From contig JAQDWB010000015.1 of the NCBI GenBank assembly GCA_027673765.1, positions 1-56,090 on the forward strand: a DNA stretch of 56,090 bases, read 5' to 3'. Below the pieces are notes generated by a model that was given only the letters and a program-made list of their open reading frames with translations, had not been told where the DNA came from and made no database searches. Of the stretch, positions 35,633 to 45,427 are shown one piece after another. This DNA is from Coriobacteriaceae bacterium AM113-163 (GTDB lineage Bacteria; Actinomycetota; Coriobacteriia; Coriobacteriales; Coriobacteriaceae). How positions within the stretch are numbered: the stretch's first letter is position 1; every line of letters starts with the position of its first letter. Position numbers and translations under genes: made by a program.

Positions 35633-38600
35633 GTGACGCGAAACAACATTATGCTCAAGCGCCTGGGGGCCGCTGCTTTCTCGGTGCTACTCGTCTGGTC
35701 GATGCCGGGTATGTCGGCATTTGCCGAGGGCGTGGCAGAGATCGCTGTGCAGGCGCAGACCCAGGCCTCGCAGCAGGCGGATGCTGCCGAGAATGCCGGC
35801 GAGTCGAGTTTCACTGCGGACGAGCAGACGGGTGCTGAAGGCGCCGAGGCGTCGGCGGACGAGGCGAGCTCCGAGGCCGCTCTGTCTGCCGATGAGAGCC
35901 TTGCTGCCGCGGTGAACGTCGACGATGACGACGCCGATGTTCAGCAGGCACGTGACGTGCGTGTCGCCAAGGCCGGCGAGACTGTGATGGTCTCTTCTGC
36001 CGATGAGCTGCCCACCACCATCGAGGCCGGGGCTGTCGTGAAGCTCGCGGCGAATATCAGCCTTGAGGCTGACCAACAGATCGAGACCGTGGCCGGTACG
36101 CTCGATGGCCAGGGCCACAGCATCGTGCTCAACGGCAAGGCGCTGGCGAAGAGCGTGACCGGTACAGTGCAGAATCTGGGTGTGACGGGCCGGGCAACCA
36201 TGGGCGATTATGAGGGCGCCCTTGCGATCAATTGCTCGGGAACCGTGCAGATGTGCTGGTCGACGGCGGCTTTGAGCGATGGCGGCTCTTGGGCCGATTA
36301 CGGTGGCCTGGTGGGAACGCTCAACGGTGGGTCTGTAATCAACTCCTATGTTTCCGGATCGATGTCGGGCTTTTTCGCTCATGGTCTCGTTTGCCGGTAT
36401 AGCTCCGGTGCTATGGTCAACAACCTTTTCACCGCGGGCGACCAGGCTTGCGGTTTTGGCAATGATTCTTCCTTCGGCACCAAAATCTCGACCGACGAGC
36501 TCAAGAGCCAGGCTTCGGTCGACAAACTCAACACCGACGCCCCCGCCACCGGCTTTAGCTGGTCTGCACAGGGCGGTTTGCCCGTGCTGGTCTCGGGCAG
36601 CGCCGTGGTCGTCGTGAACAAGGATGCCCTCAAGGCCGCCATCGACGATGCCAGCGCCAAGGTCGAGGGCGACTACACGGCCGAGAGCTGGTCCAAGCTC
36701 GCTGAGGCCCTTGTGAGCGCTCAAGACGTCTACGCAAACGATGACGCCAAGCAGGCCGAGGTCAACGCTGCAACCAAGACGCTTACCGATGCCATTGCCG
36801 CACTCGAGAAGCCCAAGCCCACCGAGCCCGTGGCTCGGCCGCAGAACGTAGTGCGCCTGAGCTCGCAGAGCGACCTCGAAAACAAGTTCAAGCCCGCCGA
36901 CGCCGACGCCTACTACGTCCTCGACAACGACATCACCATCGACGACGAGTACTTCTTTGCCCCCACGGGCATGCTCGCGGGTACGCTTGATGGTCAGGGC
37001 CACGCCATCACCTTCACCAACGGCGGTGGCGTGAAGTCGCTCATGGACGGCGTTGCCTCCACGGGCGTGGTGCAGAACATCTCGTTCGCCGGCGAGCTGA
37101 AGCGGGCGACGGACGGCAAGGCGTTCGGCCCCCTGGGCAACAAGGTTCAGGGCGCCGTGCTCAACTGCTCCACGAGCGTGACCGGCAAGGGCGTAGCGGG
37201 CTTTGCGCGCACGCTCGACGGCGGCATCGTGTCCAACTGCGTTTCGACCTCCAAGGGCACGGCGGGCGCGCTGTTCGCGACCTATAGCGCGGGCCAGCTC
37301 GTCAACACCTACTGGGGCGCATTCCTCACCAACAAGATGGGCGCTCCCGCCTCGGCGCTCGTCAACTCCTATGCTGTCGACCCCGCTGACATGGCCACCG
37401 ATGCCTTCGCCGATCTTATCAACGCCAACTGCGGCGCCAACGGCAGCAGCTGGGGTATCGATAAAAATGGCACGCCGGTCTTTGGCTCGGGCAACAGCTA
37501 CCAGGCGCCCGAGGACACCACGCCCGACGACGCCTACACCGTGAGCTTCACGGCCAACGACGGCGCCAGCCAGACGGTTGCCGGCCATATGCTCGAGGTT
37601 TCGCCTGATGCTGTGGACGCCTACCGCAAACTTGGCGTCTTTGCACTTAAGGGCGTCCCGGCCACGAGCACTATCACCTGGGGCACCGATGACGCCAACC
37701 GCGGCAACATCGGCATCAACGAGTCCACGGGAGAGCTCTACATCTACGACAACGCTACCGGCACGGTGACCGCCACCGAGCACAAGGCCGATGGCTCCGA
37801 GCAGACCGTGGCTACCATCAAGATCAAGGCCAAGGCCAAACAGTTCGACGACTTTGAGCTGTGGTATCGTGCCTCCGACGGCACCGTGAGCAACGTGACC
37901 GATGGTGCGGCTACCGTCCAGGGCTCCGAGGTGCGCAACCTCGAGATTCGCGTGCATTACGTCGATGCCGATAAGGGCGAGTACGTGCCCGTCTCGTTCA
38001 GCCGCTTCCACTTTGCCTCGAGCGATCCTACGACCATCTACAGCAACGACTACTCGGCCTGCTTTTACTTCAAGCATGCCGGCAGTGCCACGATTACCGT
38101 TACCCCGCGCGACGCCGCATCTGCGGGCGCCGGCTCCAAGAGCGTGACGCTGACGTCCGAAGCCGTGGCCGCCACGTCCATCTCGATGGGCTATAACGAG
38201 GACGGCGCCACCGTCTACCTGCAGGGCCGCAGCCCACTCTCCGAGCGCGGCGCGTTTTTGACCGATCACGCACGCCCGGTGGTGGCGCCCGACAACGCCA
38301 CCAACCGCGACAACTTTACCGTGACGAGCAGCGATCCTGCCGTGGCGGCCTACACCACCGCGGGCGAGATCGGCTACACGGCGTACAAGGCTGGCACCAC
38401 CACGTTTACCGCGACGCTGCCCGACACGGACGCCGATGGCAAGGTCATCAGCGCGTCGTGCGACGTGACTTATGCTTACCAAAATCCGCTTGCGAGCGTG
38501 ACGGCCGGCACGGACAGCCTCTACCTCAAGGCCGGCTCGGCGCAAAAGCTCGACCTGGCCTTTACCGGCAAGAACGACGCGGACGGCTGGAGCGTGACCG

Positions 38601-40147
38601 AACCCGGCCTCACCTGGACGTTCAAGACGCTCGACGGCAAGGACGCCTCGGGTATCGTGGGCATCGACCGCATCGAGAAGGGCGCCTGGAAGCACGTCGA
38701 CGGCGCTCCCGATGACGGCCTGTACGTGGCCTCGAGTGACTACACGGTGACTGCGCTTTCGGCCGGCACGGTGGTCGCGACGGGTACGCCGGTGGACGCG
38801 ACCGCCGGTGCCGAGCCCGTGACGCTTACCATCACCGTGGCCGGTGTGGCCGCGAGCCCCGCCACGAGTGAGTCCGCCTCGGCGGGCATCGATGCTGCCG
38901 CTGCGTTCATCGACGTGCGCCGCAGCTCCGACGCCTTCCAGTACGGCGACGAGTGGGAGATCTACGACTTTGCCAAGGCGGGCCGCAAGATCGATTCCAA
39001 GCTGCTCGACAACTACCGCGCCTCGCTGGCCAAGCACAAGGCCGAGTGGGGGAGTGCGACCTGCGCTCTGACTGAGACCGAGCGTGTGGCGCTGGCCCTC
39101 TCCGCCATCGGCGAGGACATCACCGACTATGACGGCGTCAACCTGGTCGAGCTCATCTGCAGCCGCACCGATATGACGCGCGCCAACGAGAAGATCTTTG
39201 CGCTGATGGCGCTTAATGCGAGCGGCTCGGATGTACCCGCCGGTTCTGCCTGGACGCGCGCGAGCCTCGCGGACGCCGTCTGCGAGCTTCTCGGCAGCGA
39301 CGACGCCGTGGAGGGTACGCGTCTGGGCGACGTGGACCTGACGGCCATGGCGATCCAGGCCGTGGCGCCCTATGAGGGCGACACCAAGGTCGATGCTGCC
39401 ATCGAGAACGGCCTCTCCTACCTCAAGGGCAAGATGAGCGCGGGCACCTGCGACTTTGGTTCTGCCGAGGCCAATGCCCAGGTGATCCTCGCGCTGCTTT
39501 CGCTCGACCGTGACCCGGCCAACCCCGTTAACGGGTTTGCAAATGCCGTGACCAACGTGGTCTGCGCGCTGGACCTGTACCGCGTGGACGGCGGCAACGG
39601 CTATGCGCACAGCAAGGGCGGCGCGGCCAACGCCATGGCGACCGAGCAGGCGCTCCGCGCGCTCACGACGTATCGTGTCTCCTCGGGAGAGACGATTGCC
39701 TGGAAGACGGCCGTGACGGCGGGCAAGGGCTCGAGCAGCAAGGACCCGCAGAAGCCCACGGTGGCGCCGGGCGTCCTGACGCCGGGTGCCGGGTCGGACG
39801 GCGGTGCCGGCAACGGGACCGCCGGTTTTGCGGGCGTAATGGCTCCTGTGGCCGCCAAGATGGCCGGTGCTTCCTCGAGCGAGGGCGCCAAGGCAGCTGG
39901 CGATTCCAAGGCCGAGGCCGAATCCGGCAAGAAGGATTCGACGGAGTCTTCCGTCGCCGGCAAGACAGACAAGAGCGGCAAAAAGTCGGGCACGTCCGGC
40001 AAGACCGCCGCGTTGAGCGCCGGCGCCGCTAACAAGGCTGCGGACGCGGGCTCGAACGGCTTTGCCATCGCCGGTGTTGCCGTGGGCATCGTCGGTATCG
40101 GGGCCGTCGGCGGCTGGTTTGTCTACACCAAACGCCGCGCGGCGTAG
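35633..40147 (+). CDS. Riboswitch-controlled large surface protein with alpha/alpha-toroid domain; candidate cobalamin-binding protein
   Basis: The protein is 1504 residues long from a GTG at 35633, chosen because GAAGGAG lies 5 nt upstream and a signal peptide follows (basic start, GAAAFSVLLVWSMPG, then AFAEG). Order of parts: acidic Ala-rich linker; GLUG-like beta-helix repeats (about 130-320); a FIVAR-like helical bundle (327-392); a second beta-helix part (430-640); Ig/Big-like domains (660-1080); an alpha/alpha-toroid of the terpene-cyclase/prenyltransferase type (1089-1362; repeats such as ETERVALALSAIG, DLTAMAIQAVAPY, NAQVILALLSLD); a low-complexity Lys/Ser/Ala stretch; and one membrane helix with a KRRAA tail. 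No LPxTG motif is present. The toroid fold is that of intrinsic factor and transcobalamin, and the cobalamin riboswitch upstream supports a role in vitamin B12 capture. This role is inference. Confidence 0.75.
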   Translation: MTRNNIMLKRLGAAAFSVLLVWSMPGMSAFAEGVAEIAVQAQTQASQQADAAENAGESSFTADEQTGAEGAEASADEASSEAALSADESLAAAVNVDDDDADVQQARDVRVAKAGETVMVSSADELPTTIEAGAVVKLAANISLEADQQIETVAGTLDGQGHSIVLNGKALAKSVTGTVQNLGVTGRATMGDYEGALAINCSGTVQMCWSTAALSDGGSWADYGGLVGTLNGGSVINSYVSGSMSGFFAHGLVCRYSSGAMVNNLFTAGDQACGFGNDSSFGTKISTDELKSQASVDKLNTDAPATGFSWSAQGGLPVLVSGSAVVVVNKDALKAAIDDASAKVEGDYTAESWSKLAEALVSAQDVYANDDAKQAEVNAATKTLTDAIAALEKPKPTEPVARPQNVVRLSSQSDLENKFKPADADAYYVLDNDITIDDEYFFAPTGMLAGTLDGQGHAITFTNGGGVKSLMDGVASTGVVQNISFAGELKRATDGKAFGPLGNKVQGAVLNCSTSVTGKGVAGFARTLDGGIVSNCVSTSKGTAGALFATYSAGQLVNTYWGAFLTNKMGAPASALVNSYAVDPADMATDAFADLINANCGANGSSWGIDKNGTPVFGSGNSYQAPEDTTPDDAYTVSFTANDGASQTVAGHMLEVSPDAVDAYRKLGVFALKGVPATSTITWGTDDANRGNIGINESTGELYIYDNATGTVTATEHKADGSEQTVATIKIKAKAKQFDDFELWYRASDGTVSNVTDGAATVQGSEVRNLEIRVHYVDADKGEYVPVSFSRFHFASSDPTTIYSNDYSACFYFKHAGSATITVTPRDAASAGAGSKSVTLTSEAVAATSISMGYNEDGATVYLQGRSPLSERGAFLTDHARPVVAPDNATNRDNFTVTSSDPAVAAYTTAGEIGYTAYKAGTTTFTATLPDTDADGKVISASCDVTYAYQNPLASVTAGTDSLYLKAGSAQKLDLAFTGKNDADGWSVTEPGLTWTFKTLDGKDASGIVGIDRIEKGAWKHVDGAPDDGLYVASSDYTVTALSAGTVVATGTPVDATAGAEPVTLTITVAGVAASPATSESASAGIDAAAAFIDVRRSSDAFQYGDEWEIYDFAKAGRKIDSKLLDNYRASLAKHKAEWGSATCALTETERVALALSAIGEDITDYDGVNLVELICSRTDMTRANEKIFALMALNASGSDVPAGSAWTRASLADAVCELLGSDDAVEGTRLGDVDLTAMAIQAVAPYEGDTKVDAAIENGLSYLKGKMSAGTCDFGSAEANAQVILALLSLDRDPANPVNGFANAVTNVVCALDLYRVDGGNGYAHSKGGAANAMATEQALRALTTYRVSSGETIAWKTAVTAGKGSSSKDPQKPTVAPGVLTPGAGSDGGAGNGTAGFAGVMAPVAAKMAGASSSEGAKAAGDSKAEAESGKKDSTESSVAGKTDKSGKKSGTSGKTAALSAGAANKAADAGSNGFAIAGVAVGIVGIGAVGGWFVYTKRRAA

Positions 40148-40198
40148 CGAGCCTCTGCCTACCAGGTAAATACTGCAAGGAGTATGGTCTTGCAAAGC

Positions 40199-40243
40199 GA
40201 AGGGCCCTCCTGCCGATTAGCTCGGCAGGAGGGCCCTTCCATC
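40199..40243. terminator. Bidirectional terminator between the surface protein and hypE
   Basis: 18-bp perfect arms (40199-40216 and 40222-40239) with a TTAGC loop lie between two convergent genes. A short T-rich end follows on the plus strand. Confidence 0.8.
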
Positions 40244-40328
40244 TCCCCGCAGTTTGAGTGGGGCAACGTCCCAGTGAAAATGGGCGGGCCGATTGTGGCC
40301 GGATGCTGGGCAGCTTGCAGAGCAGCCG

Positions 40329-41363
40329 CTAGCAAATCCTAGGCAGCTGCTCTCCCACGAGCATGTCGAGGATGCGGGTCGATCCCCAGCCGGTGCGCAC
40401 GCGTACGGCGGGGCGGGTGTCCTCGGCAAGCGGCAGCACGCGACCGATAATCGCGGCGTTTTCGCCGTAGCGCGCGGCGCGCATGGCTGCCAGTGCGGCA
40501 TCGGCCTGCTCGGCCGGCACGACGGCGACCATCTTGCCCTCGTTTGCTACCTGCAACACATCGTAGCCGAGCATCTCACATGCCGCCTGTACGTCGGGGC
40601 GCACGGGCACGGCATCCTCGTCGATCTCCATGGCAACGCTGCTGGCCTGGGCAAACTCGTTGAGCGTGGATGCCAGGCCGCCGCGCGTGGGGTCGCGGAA
40701 GCAGCGTGTGTCGGGTGCTGCGGCAAGCACATCGGCAATCAGGTGGTTGAGCGGTGCGGCGTCGCTTTCAATCGCGCTCGAAAACGCCAAGCCCTCGCGC
40801 TGGCTCATGATGGCGATGCCGTGGTCGCCTAGCGTGCCTGAGACCAGGATGACGTCGCTGGGGCGGCAGTTGGCGCCGCTGAGCGCCACGCCCGCGGGCA
40901 CCTCGCCCACGCCGGCGGTATTGATGTAGACGCCGTCGGCACCGCCACGCTCGACCACCTTGGTGTCGCCGGTGATAATCTTCACGCCCGCCTCGCGCGC
41001 CGTTTCGGCCATGGTCTGCACAATCTGGCGCAGCTTGTCCATGGGATAGCCCTCTTCGAGGATAAAGCCGCACGACAGGTAGCGCACGTTAGCGCCCGAG
41101 GTCGCGACGTCGTTGACGGTTCCGCATACGGCGAGGCGGCCGATATTGCCGCCGGGGAAGAACTGCGGCGTTACCACAAAGCTGTCGGTCGACATGGCGA
41201 TTCGCTCGCTTGCGGGCAGCGCGGCGACACCAGCATCGTTGCCCGCAAGCAGCTCGGGCGACCCAAAGGCATCCAGAAAGACCTCATCGATAATGCGCTT
41301 CATCATCTGGCCGCCGGAGCCGTGGCCCAGCAGGACAGTGCTATCGGTGGCAGTACGGGACAT
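40329..41363 (-). CDS. hypE: Hydrogenase maturation protein HypE
   Basis: The 344-residue enzyme dehydrates the carbamoyl group on its C-terminal Cys to thiocyanate, giving the cyanide ligand of NiFe hydrogenases. The sequence ends PRIC, the required terminal Cys motif, and has LLGHGSGGQMM at the N-terminus, an ATP-binding AIR-synthase-like fold with GNDAGVAALP and DPTRGGLASTLNE. The ATG at 41363 (GGAG 8 nt upstream) puts HGSGG at the usual distance. It is the last gene of the hypF-hypC-hypD-hypE run on the minus strand. Confidence 0.95.
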   Translation of the reverse strand: MSRTATDSTVLLGHGSGGQMMKRIIDEVFLDAFGSPELLAGNDAGVAALPASERIAMSTDSFVVTPQFFPGGNIGRLAVCGTVNDVATSGANVRYLSCGFILEEGYPMDKLRQIVQTMAETAREAGVKIITGDTKVVERGGADGVYINTAGVGEVPAGVALSGANCRPSDVILVSGTLGDHGIAIMSQREGLAFSSAIESDAAPLNHLIADVLAAAPDTRCFRDPTRGGLASTLNEFAQASSVAMEIDEDAVPVRPDVQAACEMLGYDVLQVANEGKMVAVVPAEQADAALAAMRAARYGENAAIIGRVLPLAEDTRPAVRVRTGWGSTRILDMLVGEQLPRIC

Positions 41364-41411
41364 ATCGAAAACTCCAATCGTGGGTGGTGTCAGCATGCGG
41401 GCGCGTCCGGG

Positions 41412-42524
41412 TTAGTCGCGGTAGCGGTAGTACGCCGCGCAGCTGCCTTCGGAGCTCACCATGCACGGGCCGACGGGGTGCTCGGGCGTGCAGGTGCGGC
41501 CAAACAATGGGCAGTCGCTCGGCGTGATGGCACCGCGCAGCACGTCGCCGCAGCGGCACCCGCGCGGCTCGACCGTCGCCTCAATGGGCACGTCAAAGCG
41601 GGCGCCGGCATCAAAGCGCGCGAATTCGGGTCGGATGGAAAGACCCGAGTTGGCAATCGGTCCCAGCCCGCGCCACGTGGTGTCGCACGGCTCAAACACC
41701 TGCTCGACCAGCTGGCGTGCCACGGGGTTGCCGTCAGCGTTGACGCCACGGCGGTAGGCGTTGTCGATTGCGGGCCTGTGCTCGACAACCATCTGGACCA
41801 GCATGCTGATGCCCTGCAAGATATCGACCGGCTCAAATCCCGTGACCACGCCGGGGGTCTCGAACTCATCGACCAAAAACCTAAAGGGTGCCAGGCCCGT
41901 GATGGTAGCGACGTGACCAGGCAGGATAAAGCCGTTGATGGCGGTCTCGGGGTCGTTGGAGATCGCACGCAGAGCCGGCGGCGTGGTCTTGTGAGCACAG
42001 TAGACCGAGAAGTTCTGGAGCCCGCGCGCGTCGGCCTCCAGGATAGCGGCGGCAATGGTGGGCGTTGTGGTCTCAAAGCCGACGCCCATAAAGATGACCG
42101 GGCGTTCGGGATTTTGCTCGGCAATGTCGAGTGCGTCGAGCGGAGAGTAGACGATGCGGATGTCGCGCCCCGCCGCCTTTTGCGCGGCAAGCGAGGTGGA
42201 CGATCCGGGCACGCGCATCATGTCGCCAAAGGTGGTGATGATGGCGCCGTCCATGTTGGAAAGCGCAATTGCGTGATCGATGTCGCGGTTGGCGGTGACG
42301 CAAACGGGGCATCCCGGGCCGCTTAGCAGTTTGAGTCCCGTCGGCATAATGGAGCGAAAGCCATAGCGGCCAATGCTCACGGTATGCGTACCGCAGACTT
42401 CCATAAGGTTGATGCTGCGGTTGCCGACAAGCTCGTGAATACGATCAATGAGCTCGCGAGCCAGCTTGGGGTCGCGAAATGCCGAAAAGTCGATACCGGA
42501 GCGAACCGGCTGCGCCGCCGCCAC
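41412..42524 (-). CDS. hypD: Hydrogenase maturation protein HypD
   Basis: The 370-residue iron-sulfur protein works with HypC to assemble the Fe(CN)2CO unit. It shows MEVCGTHTVSIGRYG, GPGCPVCVTANRDID (the conserved Cys pair), GFETTTPTIAAAI and a C-terminal Cys-rich cluster region (CRCGDVL, DCPLFG, CTPEHPVGPCMVS). The start is a GTG at 42524 that shares its last base with the hypC stop (TAGTG on the minus strand), so translation is coupled. Confidence 0.95.
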   Translation of the reverse strand: MAAAQPVRSGIDFSAFRDPKLARELIDRIHELVGNRSINLMEVCGTHTVSIGRYGFRSIMPTGLKLLSGPGCPVCVTANRDIDHAIALSNMDGAIITTFGDMMRVPGSSTSLAAQKAAGRDIRIVYSPLDALDIAEQNPERPVIFMGVGFETTTPTIAAAILEADARGLQNFSVYCAHKTTPPALRAISNDPETAINGFILPGHVATITGLAPFRFLVDEFETPGVVTGFEPVDILQGISMLVQMVVEHRPAIDNAYRRGVNADGNPVARQLVEQVFEPCDTTWRGLGPIANSGLSIRPEFARFDAGARFDVPIEATVEPRGCRCGDVLRGAITPSDCPLFGRTCTPEHPVGPCMVSSEGSCAAYYRYRD

Positions 42525-42784
42525 TAGTATGCCTCGGCCGGGTTGGTGGCGAGCTGGTCCTCTTCGGCCAGCTCGGCCATGGTATTGACGAGTTCGAGTG
42601 TCTCTTGGGCTTCCTGCTCGTCGACGATCTGAATGCCAAAGCCGGCGTGCACGAGAATATAGTCGCCTACCTGTGCCGTCGGCACGAGGCGCAGCGAAAC
42701 GGGGCGCTCGATGCCCATCATGTCGACGGTCGCCTTAAGGTCGTCGTCGCGTTTGACCACTTTACCGGGAACGGCAAGGCACAT
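42524..42784 (-). CDS. hypC: Hydrogenase maturation chaperone HypC
   Basis: The 86-residue chaperone begins MCLAVPGKV, the essential N-terminal Cys motif of HypC/HupF, and has VGDYILVHAGFGIQ in the OB-fold. It carries the iron unit with HypD and delivers it to the large hydrogenase subunit. AGGGGAACATT lies before the start. It overlaps hypD by one base and follows hypF by 146 bp. Confidence 0.95.
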   Translation of the reverse strand: MCLAVPGKVVKRDDDLKATVDMMGIERPVSLRLVPTAQVGDYILVHAGFGIQIVDEQEAQETLELVNTMAELAEEDQLATNPAEAY

Positions 42785-42930
42785 AATGTTCCCCTTTTAT
42801 ACGTTTTGCGCTGGATAGGCGCCTAATTACCCATCAGTTGATGGTAGCGCTCGCGGGAGTCACGAGCAAACGCGTTACACCTGTGAGACGGCGGCGCGCA
42901 GGCTGGCAAAACAGCCTATCGCAATGCTGT

Positions 42931-45369
42931 CTACGCGAGGCGAGCGCGAGCGATGGCGGCCTGACCGTAGGCGATGCAGCCGTCGTTAACGGGCACGGCG
43001 TGGGGGATCAAGACGGCAAGACCGGCGTCTTTGAGTTCGTGGGTAAGGAGCTGAAGCAAAAGCCGGTTCATGAACACACCGCCCGAGAGCGCGACGGTAT
43101 CGAGGCCTTCGTGATCACAGATCTCGCGTGCGATGTGGGTCGTAGCGTGCGTAATGGCGATGTGAAACCCGAGGGCGAGCCGGTCGGCCGGCGCGCCTGC
43201 CTCGATTCCATTCAGAAGAGCTTCGATGAGCGGTCGGGGGTCCAAGATGGGGGAGTCGTCGGCAGACGTGAATACGCCTGTATGATTGCCGTCGAGACGA
43301 ACGGGCTTACCGTCAAGCGCGCGCCAGGCGGCGGCTTCGAGTTCTATGGCGGGTTCGCCCTCGTAGGTTGCCTTGTCGCAGATGCCCAGAATCGCTGCTG
43401 CGGCATCAAAGAGACGCCCCATGCTGCTGGTGCGCGGGCTGTTGATGCCGCGCTCGATCATGGTGGCTGTCACGCTGCGCGTTTGCTCGTCGAGGCTGTC
43501 CAAAAGCCGAGCGGCACCCGGGTGCTCGAGCAGGCCGAGCTCACTGAGCAGGGCAAAGGCATTGCGCCGGGCGTCGCGCACGGAGGCCGCCCCGCCGGGG
43601 AGCGCCCAGGTGCGCAGGTGCGCGGCGCGCTCAAAGCCGCCAAGGCTGGCAACAAGAAACTCGCCGCCCCAAATGGTCCCATCGGTGCCGGCGCCGGTGC
43701 CGTCAAAGGCGATGCCGAGGATGCGCGCGTCGGTTGCAAGCTGTCCCGCGGCGATGGCCTCGGCCATTACGCTCGCGATGTGCGCATGATGATGTTGGAC
43801 TTCGATAAGCGGCAGATTGTGCTCCCGTGCCTGTTCGCGCGCCCACTGGCTCGACAGATAGCTGGGATGCATGTCGCATGTCAAGGCGGCGGGCGTCAGA
43901 TCAAAGAGGTTTTCTAGACGTATGCGGGCGGCGCTCCAGGCATCGAAGGTCGCGCCGTTTTCGACATCGCCGATATGCTGCGACACAAAACAGGTTGCCT
44001 CGCCGTTCGTCCCTTCGCGCGTGAGCGCAATCGTAGCTTTTTGCTGCGGCCCGCAGGCGAGCACGCAGGGTGCAGTGCCGTCGAGCGCCGGCAACGGCAA
44101 CGGCCGAGGCGCATATCCGCGAGCGCGGCGCACGGGCGTAACGGCGCCGTCGACCACACGTACCACGGAATCATCGTAGCGTGAGAAAATCGCGCGGTCG
44201 TTGCCGAGCAGCGCGTCGGCAATGCCGGCGGCAACGAGGTGTTCCCAAGCAAGGCCGTCATCAGTTTCAATCGGTTCCTCGCTCAGGTTTCCGCTGGTCA
44301 TGACTAGCGCGTGCATGTCATGCGACGCGGCAGCTGCAAGCAGCAGATGCTGAAGCGGTGTATAGGGGAGCATGACGCCGAGCTCGGGTAGATCGTGCGC
44401 GACGGATGGCGCGAGTGTAAGGGCGTCGGGGGAATCTCCCTCGCCAACAGCACGCCGGCGCAACAGTACGATGGGGCGAATGCTGCCGGCCAGCAAACCG
44501 CGCTCGACATCATCGACATGGCACAGGCGTTCAGTATCGGCAAGGCTGCGTACCATAACGGCAAGCGGCTTGTTGCTGCGGCGCTTGCGACGGCGCAGCT
44601 CGACCACCGCCTGCTCATTGGCGGCGTTGCAGGCCAGATGGAATCCGCCCAGGCCCTTGATGGCGACAATACCGCCGCTGGCCAGCAGCTCGACACAGCG
44701 GTCAATAATGGCATCGCTGGTTTCGCGCGTGCTGCCGACGGCCGGCGTCGCTCCCGAGCCCTCGAGCTCCATGTCGCCCGCCGCCTCGCGCCACGTAATG
44801 TGAGGCCCGCAGTCAAAGCAGGCATCGGGCTGCGCGTGAAAGCGCCGGTCAAGCGGGTCGCCATACTCTGCGGCGCACTTGGGGCACATGGGAAAGCAAT
44901 CCATCGACGTGGCCGCTCGGTCATAAGGCAGCGACCGGATGATGGTAAAGCGCGGCCCGCAGTTGGTGCAGTTGATAAAGGGGTAGTGATAGCGTCGGTC
45001 GGCGGGGTCGAACAGCTCGCGCAGGCAGTCGTCACAGGTGGCGATATCGGGGGAGACGAGCGTCGTGTGCACGGTCTGATCCTGCGACGCTACGATACGA
45101 AAGGCCTGCTCATCGTCGGCATCCCAAGCGTGGGGCTCCAGGTCTGTAACAGCGACATGCTCAACGCGGGCCGCGGCAGGCGCGTGCTCCGACAGCGCGG
45201 CGACAAATTCGTCGAGCGCCTCACTCAAAGCATGCGCCTCGATGTGCACGCCATCGCCCGCGTTGAGCACCCAGCCGCAAATGCCATGCGCCATAGCCTC
45301 GCGATACACAAATGGCCGCATGCCAACGCCCTGCACAATGCCCGTTACATGGATATGCACATGTCGCAT
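42931..45369 (-). CDS. hypF: Carbamoyltransferase HypF
   Basis: The 812-residue enzyme uses carbamoyl phosphate and ATP to carbamoylate HypE. It has an N-terminal acylphosphatase domain (HVTGIVQGVGMRPFVYREA), two zinc-finger-like Cys patterns (CDDCLREL...CTNCG and CPKCAAEYG...CFDCG, about residues 108-185), a YrdC-like domain (GIVAIKGLGGFHLACNA, LVMTSGNLSEEPI) and a C-terminal Kae1-like carbamoyltransferase domain with VQHHHAHIASVMAE and ALSGGVFMN. The ATG at 45369 has AGGAGG 5 nt upstream; a longer frame upstream is spurious. The length is slightly above the usual 750-780. Confidence 0.95.
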   Translation of the reverse strand: MRHVHIHVTGIVQGVGMRPFVYREAMAHGICGWVLNAGDGVHIEAHALSEALDEFVAALSEHAPAAARVEHVAVTDLEPHAWDADDEQAFRIVASQDQTVHTTLVSPDIATCDDCLRELFDPADRRYHYPFINCTNCGPRFTIIRSLPYDRAATSMDCFPMCPKCAAEYGDPLDRRFHAQPDACFDCGPHITWREAAGDMELEGSGATPAVGSTRETSDAIIDRCVELLASGGIVAIKGLGGFHLACNAANEQAVVELRRRKRRSNKPLAVMVRSLADTERLCHVDDVERGLLAGSIRPIVLLRRRAVGEGDSPDALTLAPSVAHDLPELGVMLPYTPLQHLLLAAAASHDMHALVMTSGNLSEEPIETDDGLAWEHLVAAGIADALLGNDRAIFSRYDDSVVRVVDGAVTPVRRARGYAPRPLPLPALDGTAPCVLACGPQQKATIALTREGTNGEATCFVSQHIGDVENGATFDAWSAARIRLENLFDLTPAALTCDMHPSYLSSQWAREQAREHNLPLIEVQHHHAHIASVMAEAIAAGQLATDARILGIAFDGTGAGTDGTIWGGEFLVASLGGFERAAHLRTWALPGGAASVRDARRNAFALLSELGLLEHPGAARLLDSLDEQTRSVTATMIERGINSPRTSSMGRLFDAAAAILGICDKATYEGEPAIELEAAAWRALDGKPVRLDGNHTGVFTSADDSPILDPRPLIEALLNGIEAGAPADRLALGFHIAITHATTHIAREICDHEGLDTVALSGGVFMNRLLLQLLTHELKDAGLAVLIPHAVPVNDGCIAYGQAAIARARLA

Positions 45370-45427
45370 GCGATCCTCCTTCGTTGAAACCTGTCCCTTT
45401 ATGGCAGGTGCGCTGCGGGAAATCCCG

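Noticed and set aside
35633..40147. Sortase anchoring of the riboswitch-controlled protein
   Set aside because: No LPxTG-like motif precedes the C-terminal membrane helix, unlike the LPASG of the 2066-residue protein.
35687..40195. A 1502-codon open frame on the minus strand opposite the riboswitch-controlled gene
   Set aside because: It is a mirror of GC-rich codon use in the plus-strand gene. The plus-strand frame has a signal peptide, domains, a ribosome site and a riboswitch; the minus frame has a low-complexity Arg/Gly/His composition and no domain.
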